From assembly GCA_032622095.1 (NCBI GenBank), contig CP136066.1, positions 107,967,319 through 108,031,318 on the forward strand: a stretch of 64,000 bases of DNA, in the 5' to 3' direction. Positions 32,498-44,162 of the stretch are shown one piece after another; position 1 is the first letter of the stretch; each line of letters begins with the position of its first letter. The position numbers were made by a program, and so were the translations under genes. Source of the DNA: Siphonodentalium dalli (lineage: Eukaryota; Mollusca; Scaphopoda; Gadilida; Siphonodentaliidae). A model generated the notes under the pieces. That model saw nothing but the letters and a program-made list of their open reading frames with translations. It did not search any database and was not told the origin of the DNA.

Positions 32498-35400
32498 ACC
32501 CGCATTATCCGTAAACCCAACAAAAAAGATTTTTAACTTTAAAGAAAAATTTGGATTAATAATTTTGATATTGGTTCATATTTGTTCGAATGATTGCAGA
32601 AACCCAAAAAAGGGTAGAAAATGAAGTGCAACCTTAACATCTAAGATGGCTTTTGTCGAGTGTGATAGCATCCAAAAATGAAAATGTCAATGACACTGTA
32701 GCTCAACTTGGAAAGGGAATAATTCAATGTGTTACTGTCGATGGAGTGATTAGGAATGTGGAAAGTTTAATGTCTAATACTAGTTTATCAACATGAAGAT
32801 ATATATATATATATAACATGTATATAAAAGTAAAATCTAAGATGGTTGCTGGCGGCTCTGTTTCCAACAATTCGAAAACATTTGATAGCTTTAGTCATGC
32901 AAAGAGTAGAATCCAAAATGGCCGCTGGCAGCCATGTTTTAATGCCGAATATCCCCAAAATGACTCGTTCCCATCTACATGTCAATTTCAACAGCCATGA
33001 CAAATTCGACCTGTAGCCCATGCTAAAAGGATTTAGTCATACAAAGAGTAAAATCTAAGATGGCTGCCGGTGGCCATGTTTTTTGGCCGAATGACCCCAA
33101 AATAACTCGTTCCCATCTACAAGTCATTATTAACACCCACGACAAATGTCATGATGATCAGAATGAACAGTACGACCTGTAGCCCGTGCTAATGTATTGA
33201 ATTATGAAATCCAAGATGGCCGCTGGCAGCCATGTTTATTTTCCGAATGACCTCAAAATGACTCGTTCCCATCTACATTCCAATTTCAACAGCCATGACA
33301 AATTTTATGATGATCAGACTAAAGGTACGACCTGTAGCCCGTGCTAAAGGATTTAGTCATACAAAGAGTAAAATCCAAGATGGCTGCTGACGGCCATGTT
33401 TTTTGGGCCGAATGACCCCAAAATGACTCGTTCCCATTTAGATGTCATTGTTAACATCCATGACAAATTTCATGATGATCTGACCAAAGGTACGACCTGT
33501 AGCCCGTGCTAAAGGATTTAGTCACGCAAAGAGTAAAATCTAAGATGGCTGCCAGCGGCCATGTTTTTTGGCCGAATGACCCCATAATTAATAGTTCCCA
33601 TCTACATGTCTATATTAATATCCATGACAAATTTCATGATGATCAGACGAACAGTACGACCTGTAGCCCGTGCTAATGAATTCAATTTTGAAATCAAAGA
33701 TGGCCGCTGGCAACCATGTTTTTCGGCCGAATGACCTCAAAATGACTCGTTCCCATCTACATGTCAATATTAACATCCATGACAAATTTCATGATGATCA
33801 GACTAAAGGTACGACCTGTAGCCCGTGCTAAAGAATTTAGTCATACAAAGAGTAAAAATCCAAGATGGCTGCTGGCGGCCATGTTTTTTGTCCTAATGAC
33901 CCCAAAATGACTCGTTCCGATCTACATTCTAATTTCAACAGCCATGAAAAAATTTCATGATGATCAGACTCAAGGTACGACCTGTAGTCTGTGCTAAAGG
34001 ATTTAGTCATACAAAGAGTAAAATCCAAGATGGCTGCTGGTGGCCATGTTTTTTGGTCGAATGACCCCAAAATGACTCGTTCCCATCTACATCTCATTGT
34101 CAACATCTGTGACAAATTTTATGATGATCAGACTAAAGGTACGACATGTAGCCCGTGCTAAAGAATTTAGTCATACAAAGAGTAAAATCCAAGATGGCTG
34201 CTGGCGGCCATGTTTTCGGTCGAATGACCACAAAATGAGTCGTTCCAATCTATATGTCATCGTTAACATCCATGACAAATTGTATGACGATCAGACTAAA
34301 GGTACGACCTGTAGCCCGTGCTAAAGAATTTAGTCATTCAAAGAGTAAAATCTAAGATGGCTGCCGGTGGCCATGTTTTTTGGCCGAATGACCCCAAAAT
34401 AACTCGTTCCCATCTACAAGTCATTATTAACACCCACGACAAATGTCATGATGATCAGATGAACAGTACGACCTGTAGCCCGTGCTAATGTATTGAATTA
34501 TGAAATCCAAGATGGCCGCTGGCAGCCATGTTTATTTTCCGAATGACCTCCAAAATGACTCGTTCCCATCTACATTCCAATTTCAACAGCCATGACAAAT
34601 TTTATGATGATCAGACTAAAGGTACGACCTGTAGCCCGTGCTAAAGGATTTAGTCATACAAAGAGTAAAATCCAAGATGGCTGCTAGCAGACATATTTTA
34701 TGGCCGTATGACACCAAAATGACTCGTTCCCATTTACATGTCAATGTTAACACCCCATGCCAAATTTCATGATGATCCGACCATACGTATGACCTGTAGC
34801 CTGTGCCAAAGGATTTAGTCATGCAAAGAGTAAAATCAAAAGGTGGCTGTCGGCCGTATGACCCCAAAATGAAACATTCCCATCTGAATGACAATATTAA
34901 CATCAATGACAAATTTTCATGATGATCAGACAAAAACTCTGGCCTGTAGCCCGTGGCAATGGATTCAATTTTGAAATCCAAGATGGCCACTGGCAGCCAT
35001 GTTGTTTCGCCGAATGATGCCAAAATGACTCGTTCCCATCTACATGTCATTGTCAACAGCCATGACAAATTTCATAATGATCCAACCAAAGCTACGACCT
35101 GTAGCCCGTGCCAAAGGATTTAGTCATGCAAAGAGTAAAATCCAAGATGGCTGCTGGCGGCCAGATTTTTGTCTGAATGACCCCAAAATGACTCGTTCCC
35201 ATCTACATGTCAATATTATCATTCACAACAAATTTCATAATGATCCGACCAAAGGTACCCCGTGCCAAAGGATTTAGTCATGCAAAGAGTAAAATCCAAG
35301 ATGGCTGCAGGCGGCCATTTTTTTGACCGAATGACCCCAAAATAACTCGTTCCCATCTACATCTCATTGTCAACATCTGTGACAAATTTCATGATGATCC

Positions 35401-36984
35401 AACTAAAGGTACGACCTGTAGCTCATGCCAAAGAATTTAGTCATGCAAAGAGTAAAATCCAAGATGGCTGCTGGCGGCCATGTGTTTTGGCCGATTGACC
35501 CCAAAATGACTCGTTCAATCTACATGTCAATATTAACACCCATGACAAATTTCATGATGATCAGACAAACAGTACGGCCTGTAGCCCATGCTAATGGATT
35601 GAATATTGAAATCAAAGATGGCCGCTGACAGCCATGTTTTTTTTGCTGAATGACCCCAAAATGACTCATTCCCATCTACATGTCAATATTAACATCCATG
35701 ACAAATTTCATGATGATCAGACTAAAGGTACGACCTGTAGCCCGTGCTAAAGAATTTAGTCATACAAAGAGTAAAATCCAAGATGGCTGCTGGCGGCCAT
35801 GTTTTTTGTCCTAATGACCCCAAAATGACTCGTTCCGATCTACATTCTAATTTCAACAGCCATGAAAAATTTCATGATGATCAGACTCAAGGTACGACCT
35901 GTAGTCTGTGCTAAAGGATTTAGTCATACAAAGAGTAAAATCCAAGATGGCTGCTGGTGGCCATGTTTTTTGGTCGAATGACCCCAAAATGACTCGTTCC
36001 CATCTACATCTCATTGTCAACATCTGTGACAAATTTTATGATGATCAGACTAAAGGTACGACATGTAGCCCGTGCTAAAGAATTTAGTCATACAAAGAGT
36101 AAAATCCAAGATGGCTGCTGGCGGCCATGTTTTCGGTCGAATGACCACAAAATGAGTCGTTCCAATCTATATGTCATCGTTAACATCCATGACAAATTGT
36201 ATGACGATCAGACTAAAGGTACGACCTGTAGCCCGTGCTAAAGAATTTAGTCATTCAAAGAGTAAAATCCAAGATGGCTGCTGGCGGCCATGTTTTTTTG
36301 GCCAAATGACCCCAAAATTACTCGTTCCCATCTACATGTCAATATTAACATCCATGACAAATTTCATGATGATCAGGACGAACAGTACGACCTGTGGCCC
36401 ATGCTAATGGATTAAATTTTGAAATCCAAGATGGCCGCTGACGGCCATTTTTTTGTCTGAATGACCCCTAAATGACTCGTTCCCATTTACATTCCAATTT
36501 CAACAACCATGACAAATTTTATGATGATCAGACTAAAGGTACGACCTGTAGCCCGTGCCAAAGGATTTAGTCATACAAAGAGTAAAATCCAAGATGGCTG
36601 CTGACGGCCATGTTTTTTGGCCGAATGACCCCAAAATGACTCGTTCCCATTTAGATGTCATTGTTAACATCCATGACAAATTTCATGATGATCTGACCAA
36701 AGGTACGACCTGTAGCCCGTGCTAAAGGATTTAGTCACGCAAAGAGTAAAATCTAAGATGGCTGCCAGCGGCTATGTTTTTTGGCCGAATGACCCCATAA
36801 TTAATAGTTTCCATCTACATGTCTATATTAATATCCATGACAAATTTCATGATGATCAGACGAACAGTACGACCTGTAGCCCGTGCTAATGAATTCAATT
36901 TTGAAATCATAGATGGCCGCTGGCAACCATGTTTTTCGGCCGAATGACTTCAAAATGACTCGTTCCCATCTACATGTCAATATT

Positions 36985-37558
36985 GTATCTCACGTGACCT
37001 TTGTTATTGAAATCAAGCTTTCCGATTGGTTGGCTACTCGACTCTATTAGTCGTAGTTGTATACTACGCATTCAAGTCTCTCCCATCGTGCACTATGCAT
37101 ATGTAGTTTTGACTACTAAAAATAGTAACGAACACTACATCAAACTTTGTTCTGAAACTACTTGTTATTTCGCCGCTGATCCAAATTAAAGCTTCAGTAA
37201 TGCGAACATCAATTGTCTGAACTTAGTAAAAGTTGAAAATAGTAGTTTTCCTACTGCTAAATCAAAATTACAAAGAATTAATTAAAAAAAAAAAAACAAA
37301 CAAACCTGAACAAAGAGGAATTTTTTTTTACATATTATTTTATTTTCTTTTAAACAAAATGGTGTTTGCCCACTGGTTTGCCTTTAATTTCTGCATTTGT
37401 TCGATACAATATAATAATTAGAGCATGACTTGTCGTGAAATACGCCGATATAGTGCATAGTGCGGTTGTGTAGTTCACTCCGCTTCGCGTCGTGAACTAC
37501 ACAACCTCACTATGCACTATATCGGCGTATTTCACTCCAAGCCATGCTCTATTTATTA
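36985..37558. mobile_element. 574-bp insertion in the array, ending in a large palindrome
   Basis: Breaks a unit between ..TACATGTCAATATT and AACATCC. AATATT is duplicated at 36979-36984 and 37559-37564. The insert's 3' part, 37420-37550, is an inverted repeat with ~58-bp arms (GAAATACGCCGATATAGTGC). The rest shows no frame of interest. Confidence 0.8.
37420..37550. repeat. 131-bp palindrome
   Basis: AGAGCATGACTTG..TAGTTCAC pairs with GTGAACTA..CCATGCTCT around a short CG-rich loop (CTTCGCG). Confidence 0.9.
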
Positions 37559-40555
37559 AATATTAACATCCATGACAAATTTCATGATGATCAGACTAAA
37601 GGTACGACCTGTAGCCCGTGCTAAAGAATTTAGTCATACAAAGAGTAAAATCCAAGATGGCTGCTGGCGGCCATGTTTTTTGTCCTAATGACCCCAAAAT
37701 GACTCGTTCCCATCTACATTCCAATTTCAACAGCCATGAAAAATTTCATGATGATCAGACTCAAGGTACGACCTGTAGTCTGTGCTAAAGGATTTAGTCA
37801 TACAAAGAGTAAAATCCAAGATGGCTGCTGGTGGCCATGTTTTTGGCCGAATGACCCCAAAATGACTCGTTCCCATCTACATCTCATTGTCAACATCTGT
37901 GACAAATTTTATGATGATCAGACTAAAGGTACGACATGTAGCCCGTGCTAAAGAATTTAGTCATACAAAGAGTAAAATCCAAGATGGCTGCTGGCGGCCA
38001 TGTTTTCGGTCGAATGACCACAAAATGAGTCGTTCCAATCTATATGTCATCGTTAACATCCATGACAAATTGTATGACGATCAGACTAAAGGTACGACCT
38101 GTAGCCCGTGCTAAAGAATTTAGTCATTCAAAGAGTAAAATCCAAGATGGCTGCTGGCGGCCATGTTTTTTGGCCAAATGACCCCAAAATTACTCGTTCC
38201 CATCTACATGTCAATATTAACATCCATGACAAATTTCATGATGATCAGACGAACAGTACGACCTGTGGCCCATGCTAATGGATTAAATTTTGAAATCCAA
38301 GATGGCCGCTGACGGCCATGTTTTTTGTCTGAATGACCCCTAAATGACTCGTTCCCATTTACATTCCAATTTCAACAACCATGACAAATTTTATGATGAT
38401 CAGACTAAAGGTACGACCTGTAGCCCCGTGCCAAAGGATTTAGTCATACAAAGAGTAAAATCCAAGATGGCTGCTGGCGGCCATGTTTTTTGGCCGAATG
38501 ACCCCAAAATGACTCGTTCCCATCTACATGTCAATATTAACATTCAAGACAAAATTTATGATGATCAGACTAAAGGTACAACCTGTAGCCCGTGCTAAAG
38601 GATTTAGTCATACAAAGAGTAAAATCCAAGATGGCTGCTGGCGACCATGTTTTTTGGCCGAATGACCCCAAAATTACTCGTTCCCATTTAGATGTCATTG
38701 TTAACATCCATGACAAATTTCATGATGATCTGACCAAAGGTACGACCTGTAGCCCGTGCTAAAGGATTTAGTCACGCAAAGAGTAAAATCTAAGATGGCT
38801 GCCAGCGGCTATGTTTTTTGGCCGAATGACCCCATAATTAATAGTTCCCATCTACATGTCTATATTAATATCCATGACAAATTTCATGATGATCAGACGA
38901 ACAGTACGACCTGTAGCCCGTGCTAATGAATTCAATTTTGAAATCATAGATGGCCGCTGGCAACCATGTTTTTCGGCCGAATGACTTCAAAATGACTCGT
39001 TCCCATCTACATGTCAATATTAACATCCATGACAAATTTCATGATGATCAGACTAAAGGTACGACCTGTAGCCCGTGCTAAAGAATTTAGTCATACAAAG
39101 AGTAAAATCCAAGATGGCTGCTGGCGGCCATGTTTTTTGTCCTAATGACCCCAAAATGACTCGTTCCCATCTACATTCCAATTTCAACAGCCATGAAAAA
39201 TTTCATGATGATCAGATTCAAGGTACGACCTGTAGTCTGTGCTAAAGGATTTAGTCATACAAAGAGTAAAATCCAAGATGGCTGCTGGTGGCCATGTTTT
39301 TTGGCCGAATGACCCCAAAATGACTCGTTCCCATCTACATCTCATTGTCAACATCTGTGACAAATTTTATGATGATCAGACTAAAGGTACGACATGTAGC
39401 CCGTGCTAAAGAATTTAGTCATACAAAGAGTAAAATCCAAGATGGCTGCTGGCGGCCATGTTTTCGGTCGAATGACCACAAAATGAGTCGTTCCAATCTA
39501 TATGTCATTGTTAACATCCATGACAAATTGTATGACGATCAGACTAAAGGTACGACCTGTAGCCCGTGCTAAAGAATTTAGTCATTCAAAGAGTAAAATC
39601 CAAGATGGCTGCTGGCGGCCATGTTTTTTGGCCAAATGACCCCAAAAATTACTCGTTCCCATCTACATGTCAATATTAACATCCATGACAAATTTCATGA
39701 TGATCAGACGAACAGTACGACCTGTGGCCCATGCTAATGGATTAAATTTTGAAATCCAAGATGGCCGCTGACGGCCATGTTTTTTGTCTGAATGACCCCT
39801 AAATGACTCGTTCCCATTTACATTCCAATTTCAACAACCATGACAAATTTTATGATGATCAGACTAAAGGTACGACCTGTAGCCCGTGCCAAAGGATTTA
39901 GTCATACAAAGAGTAAAATCCAAGATGGCTGCTGGCGACCATGTTTTTTGGCCGAATGACCCCAAAATGACTCGTTCCCATCTACATGTCAATATTAACA
40001 TTCAAAACAAAATTTATGATGATCAGACTAAAGGTACAACCTGTAGCCCGTGCTAAAGGATTTAGTCATACAAAGAGTAAAATCCAAGATGGCTGCTGGC
40101 GACCATGTTTTTTGGCCGAATGACCCCAAAATTACTCGTTCCGATCTACATGTCATTGTTAACATCCATGACAAATTTTATGATGCTCAGACTAAAGGTA
40201 CGACCTGCAGCCCGTGCTAAAGAATTTAGTCACACAAAGAGTAAAATCCAAGATGGCTGCTGGCGGCCATGTTTTTTGCCGAATGACCCCAAAATTACTC
40301 GTTCCCATCTACATGTCAATATTATCATCCATGACAAATTTCATGATGATCAGACGAACAGTACGACCTGTGGCCTGTGCTAATGGATTAAATTTTGAAA
40401 TCCAAGATGGCCACTGGCGGCCATGTTTTTTGTCCGCATGACCCCAAAATGACTCGTTCCCATCTACATTCCAATTTCAACAGCCATGACAAATTTTATA
40501 ATGATCAGACTAAAGGTACAACCTGTAGCCCGTGCTAAAGGATTTAATAGTCATA

Positions 40556-40957
40556 CTCTTGAGTGCCTATTATTTATTAAATAAACATACATGTACGTTT
40601 ATTAAAATAGAGGTAAAATTCCCACCTGTATGATCGTTATTTGGCCCTGTACGTTTATTAAATTAACCAAAAGAAATAATTCACCAATCTTAAATTGTGT
40701 TATTCATAAAGAAATGAACTCTGATTGTTAACAAACAGTTATCAGCACACTGAAAGATTCACAGACCTGGCTATCCATCGAAACTATTTCTGTCACATGG
40801 CATCAGTAAACCAGTCAGATAGTTCGTTTTGTGGGGATGTATGGTACTAATATTTCCAGCCTGTACGTTTATTCCGCCCTGTACTATTATTCAGTTACGC
40901 GACATTTTCCCACCTGTACTATTATTCCACCCTGTACTTTTATTAGGCACTCAAGAG
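40556..40957. mobile_element. 402-bp TA-flanked MITE (M2) in the array
   Basis: TA at 40554-40555 and 40958-40959. Ends are CTCTTGAGTGCCTA and TAGGCACTCAAGAG. Subterminal CCTGTACGTTTATT or CCTGTACTATTATT words occur about six times. The array unit reads through cleanly once the element and one TA are ignored. Tc1/mariner-type target; no transposase. Confidence 0.92.
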
Positions 40958-41489
40958 TACAAAGAGTAAAATCCAAGATGGCTGCTGGCGACCATGTTTT
41001 TGACCCCAAAATTACTCGTTCCCATCTACATGTCATTGTTAATATCCATGACAAATTTTATGATGATCAGACTAAAGATACGACCTGCAGCCCGTGCTAA
41101 AGAATTTAGTCATACAAAGAGTAAAATCCAAGATGGCTGCTGGCGGCCATGTTTTTGGGCCGAATGACCCCAAAATTACTCGTTCCCATCTACATGTCAA
41201 TATTAACATGCATGACAAATTTCATGATGATCAGACAAACAGTACGGCCTGTGGCCCGTGCTAATGGATTGAATTTTGAAATCCAAGATTGTCACTGGTG
41301 GCCATGTTTTTTTTCCGAATGACCCCAAAATGAATCATTCTGGTCTAAATGTTGATGTCAACAGCTATGACAAATTTCATAATGATCCGACCAAAGGTAC
41401 GACCTGTAGCCTGCATTGTTGACGCCTTACGTACACGGACGACAAAGCCATGGCAATAGCTCTAACTTTACAAAGTAAAGTTGAGCTAA

Positions 41490-42345
41490 AAACGGTATTT
41501 GCAATTAAAGTCGAAAAGTCGAAAAGGCCATAACTCTAGAAAAATCATTGGATCAAACTCAAATTCGAACTTGACCTGTATTTTGATATCATTGACTCAC
41601 ACAAAAACGGAATTTTCAATTGAACAGTCCAAACTTTAGTTATCATCTGGAAACCAAAAAAAAAGAAGTAAAATTTAATTTTATAAGTCGAAAAAAGTCC
41701 ATTACTCTAGAAAAAATCATCGGATCAAACTCAAATTCGAACTCAACCTATATCTTGATATGACTGATCTACAAAAAAACGGTATTTGCAATTAAAGGAT
41801 CCAAACTTGAGATATCATCCGGAAACCAAAGAAAAAACAAGCAAAATTGAATTTTCTAAGTCGAAAAGCCCATAACTCTTAGAAAAATCATCGGATCAAA
41901 CTCAAATTCGAACTTGACCTGTATTTTGATATCATTGACTCACACAAAAATGGAATTTTCAATTGAACAGTCCAAACATTAGTTATCATCTGGAAACAAA
42001 AAAAAAGAAGTAAAATTGAATTTTCTAAGTCGAAAAAAGTCTAGAAAAATCATCGGATCAAACTCAAATTCGAACTCAACCTGTATCTTGATATGACTGA
42101 TCTACAAAAAAACGGTATTTGCAATTAAAGGATCCTAACTTGAGATATCATCCGGAAACCGAAAAAGTGAGAAAATGAGGCGTAACTTTAAAAAAAAAGT
42201 CGGACCGCAATTAGCATCATGCAGAGAGGCAGTCCTAAGGAGATTGCATACAAAAAATTATTGAAATTTGTTCATAGTTGTTCGAGTTATAAGGTTGGAC
42301 GGACGGACGGACGGACAGACACATGGAGGGAGAAAGCGTGACGGA
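41490..42345 (+). mobile_element. Family F2 composite, copy 2 (~4 units)
   Basis: GGATCAAACTCAAATTCGAA recurs at ~41551, 41723, 41894 and 42056 (spacing ~172, 171, 162). It is followed by (GGAC)n at 42297-42320 and a closing hairpin CCCCCCATTTTCTTCGAAAG..GGGGG near 42367-42393. The left end is truncated at its junction with F1. Confidence 0.75.
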
Positions 42346-42400
42346 CAGACGCAGTCAATCCAGTAAACCCCCCATTTTCTTCGAAAGTGGGGGTATAAAA

Positions 42401-43330
42401 ATACCGATTAGATGGGAAACTATACAGTATATCCATGCCAGTCCTTCGTGTATTGTCGCCATAATGGAAAAGCCCAACATCAAAAGATTGCATGTGGTCT
42501 GGAATTCTACGGGTTCACCACAAACGCTAAACACATGGGGTCTATAGCCGGTGATTAGGAACATTTCGGAAACGAAAATCGCTGAATGATAACGTCTCAG
42601 CCGGCTGAGCCGCCATATTTTGTCAGCCACAAACGTCGCGACTGAGCCGGCTAAGTTAGCTGACCAGCCACAAAATCGGTTGAGCCAGCCGCGAAAACTA
42701 TTTGTCGTGGCTTCGGGGTCTAGCAATAGCTCAAACTTTACAAGGTCATTATCATAGTGTTTTCTGCATAAATTATTAACTGCACACACGTTGATCATAT
42801 TTGTAACTTCATACATAGACTTTTAATAGTTTTATATATTATAATAGCAACCTCACTTCCAGTTTCATTTTCAGTGCCTATCTGGACACATGTTAAATCG
42901 CAATATTTATTCTATTGTAAAATCACTTTATACCAAGTTTATTATGTATATATGACAACTAACTGTTATTCTATTTACTTTTTTACTAAGTATTCTTATT
43001 AGACCCCGAAGCCACGATAAATAGTTTTTGCAGCTGGCTCAACCAACTTCGTGGCTGGTTAGCTAGCTAAGCCGGCTCAGTTGCGATGTTCGTGGCTGAC
43101 GAAATATGGTGGCTCAGCCGGCTGAGACGTATATCATTCAGTGCATTTTCGTTTCCGAAATTTTCCTAATCCGCAGTTAAATAGAGTACCCCGTTTGTTT
43201 TAGCGTTTGTGGTAAACCTGTAGAATTCCAGACCACGCTTGCTCTTTTTGGTGTTGGGCTTTTCCATTATGGCGAAAATACTCGAAGGACTGGCGTGGAT
43301 GTATTATGTAGTTTCCCATCTAATCGGTAT
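42401..43330. mobile_element. Foldback element FB3 with ~325-bp arms
   Basis: Arms 42401-42722 and 43000-43330 pair throughout (CCGATTAGATGGGAAACTA, CAGCCGGCTGAG, GACCCCGAAGCCACGA). The 153-codon minus frame over the left arm is a by-product. The unpaired centre, 42723-42999, is AT-rich. Confidence 0.88.
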
Positions 43331-43331
43331 A

Positions 43332-43839
43332 AGTTACATTGGGACTTTTGTAGACTTCAGACTGCTATCATCACTGGCACCTTGAGATATATGCATGCAT
43401 CATTGAATGATGAATCCAATAGTAATGATATAATATTTCAAACTATTTTCTATTCTCTCCTACATGCATGTTGTGTGCATATATTGACAAATGCAAGCGA
43501 TGTCTGAGACCGAGTCGTGTCGAAACAAACAATTTATAATTTAACCCATGCATTGGAATAGTTTATTCGACATTGAGAGGCCCGGATGTTCTGATAATAT
43601 AACAACCATGCCCTGTCCATGTGAGTATGCCAATATTAGGCAATGCGGTTTAGTTCTTTGCAACTAAGTTGATTAACAGCACAGTTGTACTTGACATATA
43701 AGCCCATGTACACGGGTCAGCCATTTTACAATTCCGGTGGTGGAGATTTTTTCATGTGGCTGGCGTTAGAGATAATATGGCTCACGGCGGCTTGTGGCCA
43801 ATATGGCTAGCGGCGTGCGATGGCGGCTTCGGGCTCTAA
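43332..43839 (-). repeat. Duplicated segment X, copy 2 (inverted)
   Basis: Inverted near-copy of 31951-32497, starting directly at the outer end of FB3. Lacks the 43-bp hairpin of copy 1. Confidence 0.8.
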
Positions 43840-44005
43840 TTCTTATACACCATTTGATAATATTTATTTGCATCTTCCTGAAATAGCAGTTTTATGTCAC
43901 CTAATTTTGCTGGTCAAAAAATTGGCAGAAAACAGAGGTGACATGAACTGGTTAATATTTTTTATAATTGTATGGGCACTGATATAAGTAATGGAAGTCG
44001 GTAGC

Positions 44006-44149
44006 TGTTATGTATGTTCAATATGGAACGCAAAAGCATGGTACGCTTTTTATGTTTTATTAACTTCCGTTGACCTTTGACATTTGAGAATATGCATCGT
44101 GTTTACTAAAATAAAAGATTAGAAGATTAAATATATCAAATATTTAACA
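44006..44149 (+). repeat. LTR-like sequence (5' LTR remnant or short LTR)
   Basis: Bounded by TGTTA..TAACA, the 5-bp inverted ends usual for LTRs. It is followed at once by ATTGGCGACGACG, the sort of stretch where a primer-binding site lies in Ty3/gypsy elements, and by the gag start at 44163. At 144 bp it is short. No 3' partner was seen in the window. Confidence 0.55.
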
Positions 44150-44162
44150 ATTGGCGACGACG

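Larger units (their letters stand above)
32680..41498 (+). mobile_element. F1 composite element 2: ~48-unit 164-bp tandem array
   Basis: Same head as element 1 (~32683), then a short (TA)n run (32805-32815), then about 48 head-to-tail units. The long form is ~164 bp (..GGATTTAGTCATACAAAGAG) and the shorter is ~152-157 bp (..AATGGATTAAATTTTGAAAT). The tail ends with stem AACTTTAC-AAA-GTAAAGTT, then GAGCTAA (~41498). Higher-order blocks repeat: a 228-base segment is identical, or nearly so, at 34097, 36014, 37887 and 39345. Two later insertions (36985-37558, 40556-40957) interrupt it. No protein is encoded. Confidence 0.9.

Noticed and set aside
34616-35068. 150-codon minus-strand frame in the array
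   Set aside because: Internally repetitive at the array period; a reading artefact of tandem DNA.
34097-39572. Identical 75-codon frame (MSTSVTNFMM..) at four places
   Set aside because: It lies across units of the 164-bp array and recurs with the higher-order block; the codons cross repeat boundaries and no domain is present.
30475-41498. Array as a protein-coding tandem-repeat gene
   Set aside because: Unit length (164, 152) is not a multiple of three throughout, stops occur in every frame, and copies vary by indels.
42355-42816. 153-codon minus-strand frame
   Set aside because: Covers the left arm of foldback FB3; the complementary arm has no matching open frame and no motif is seen.
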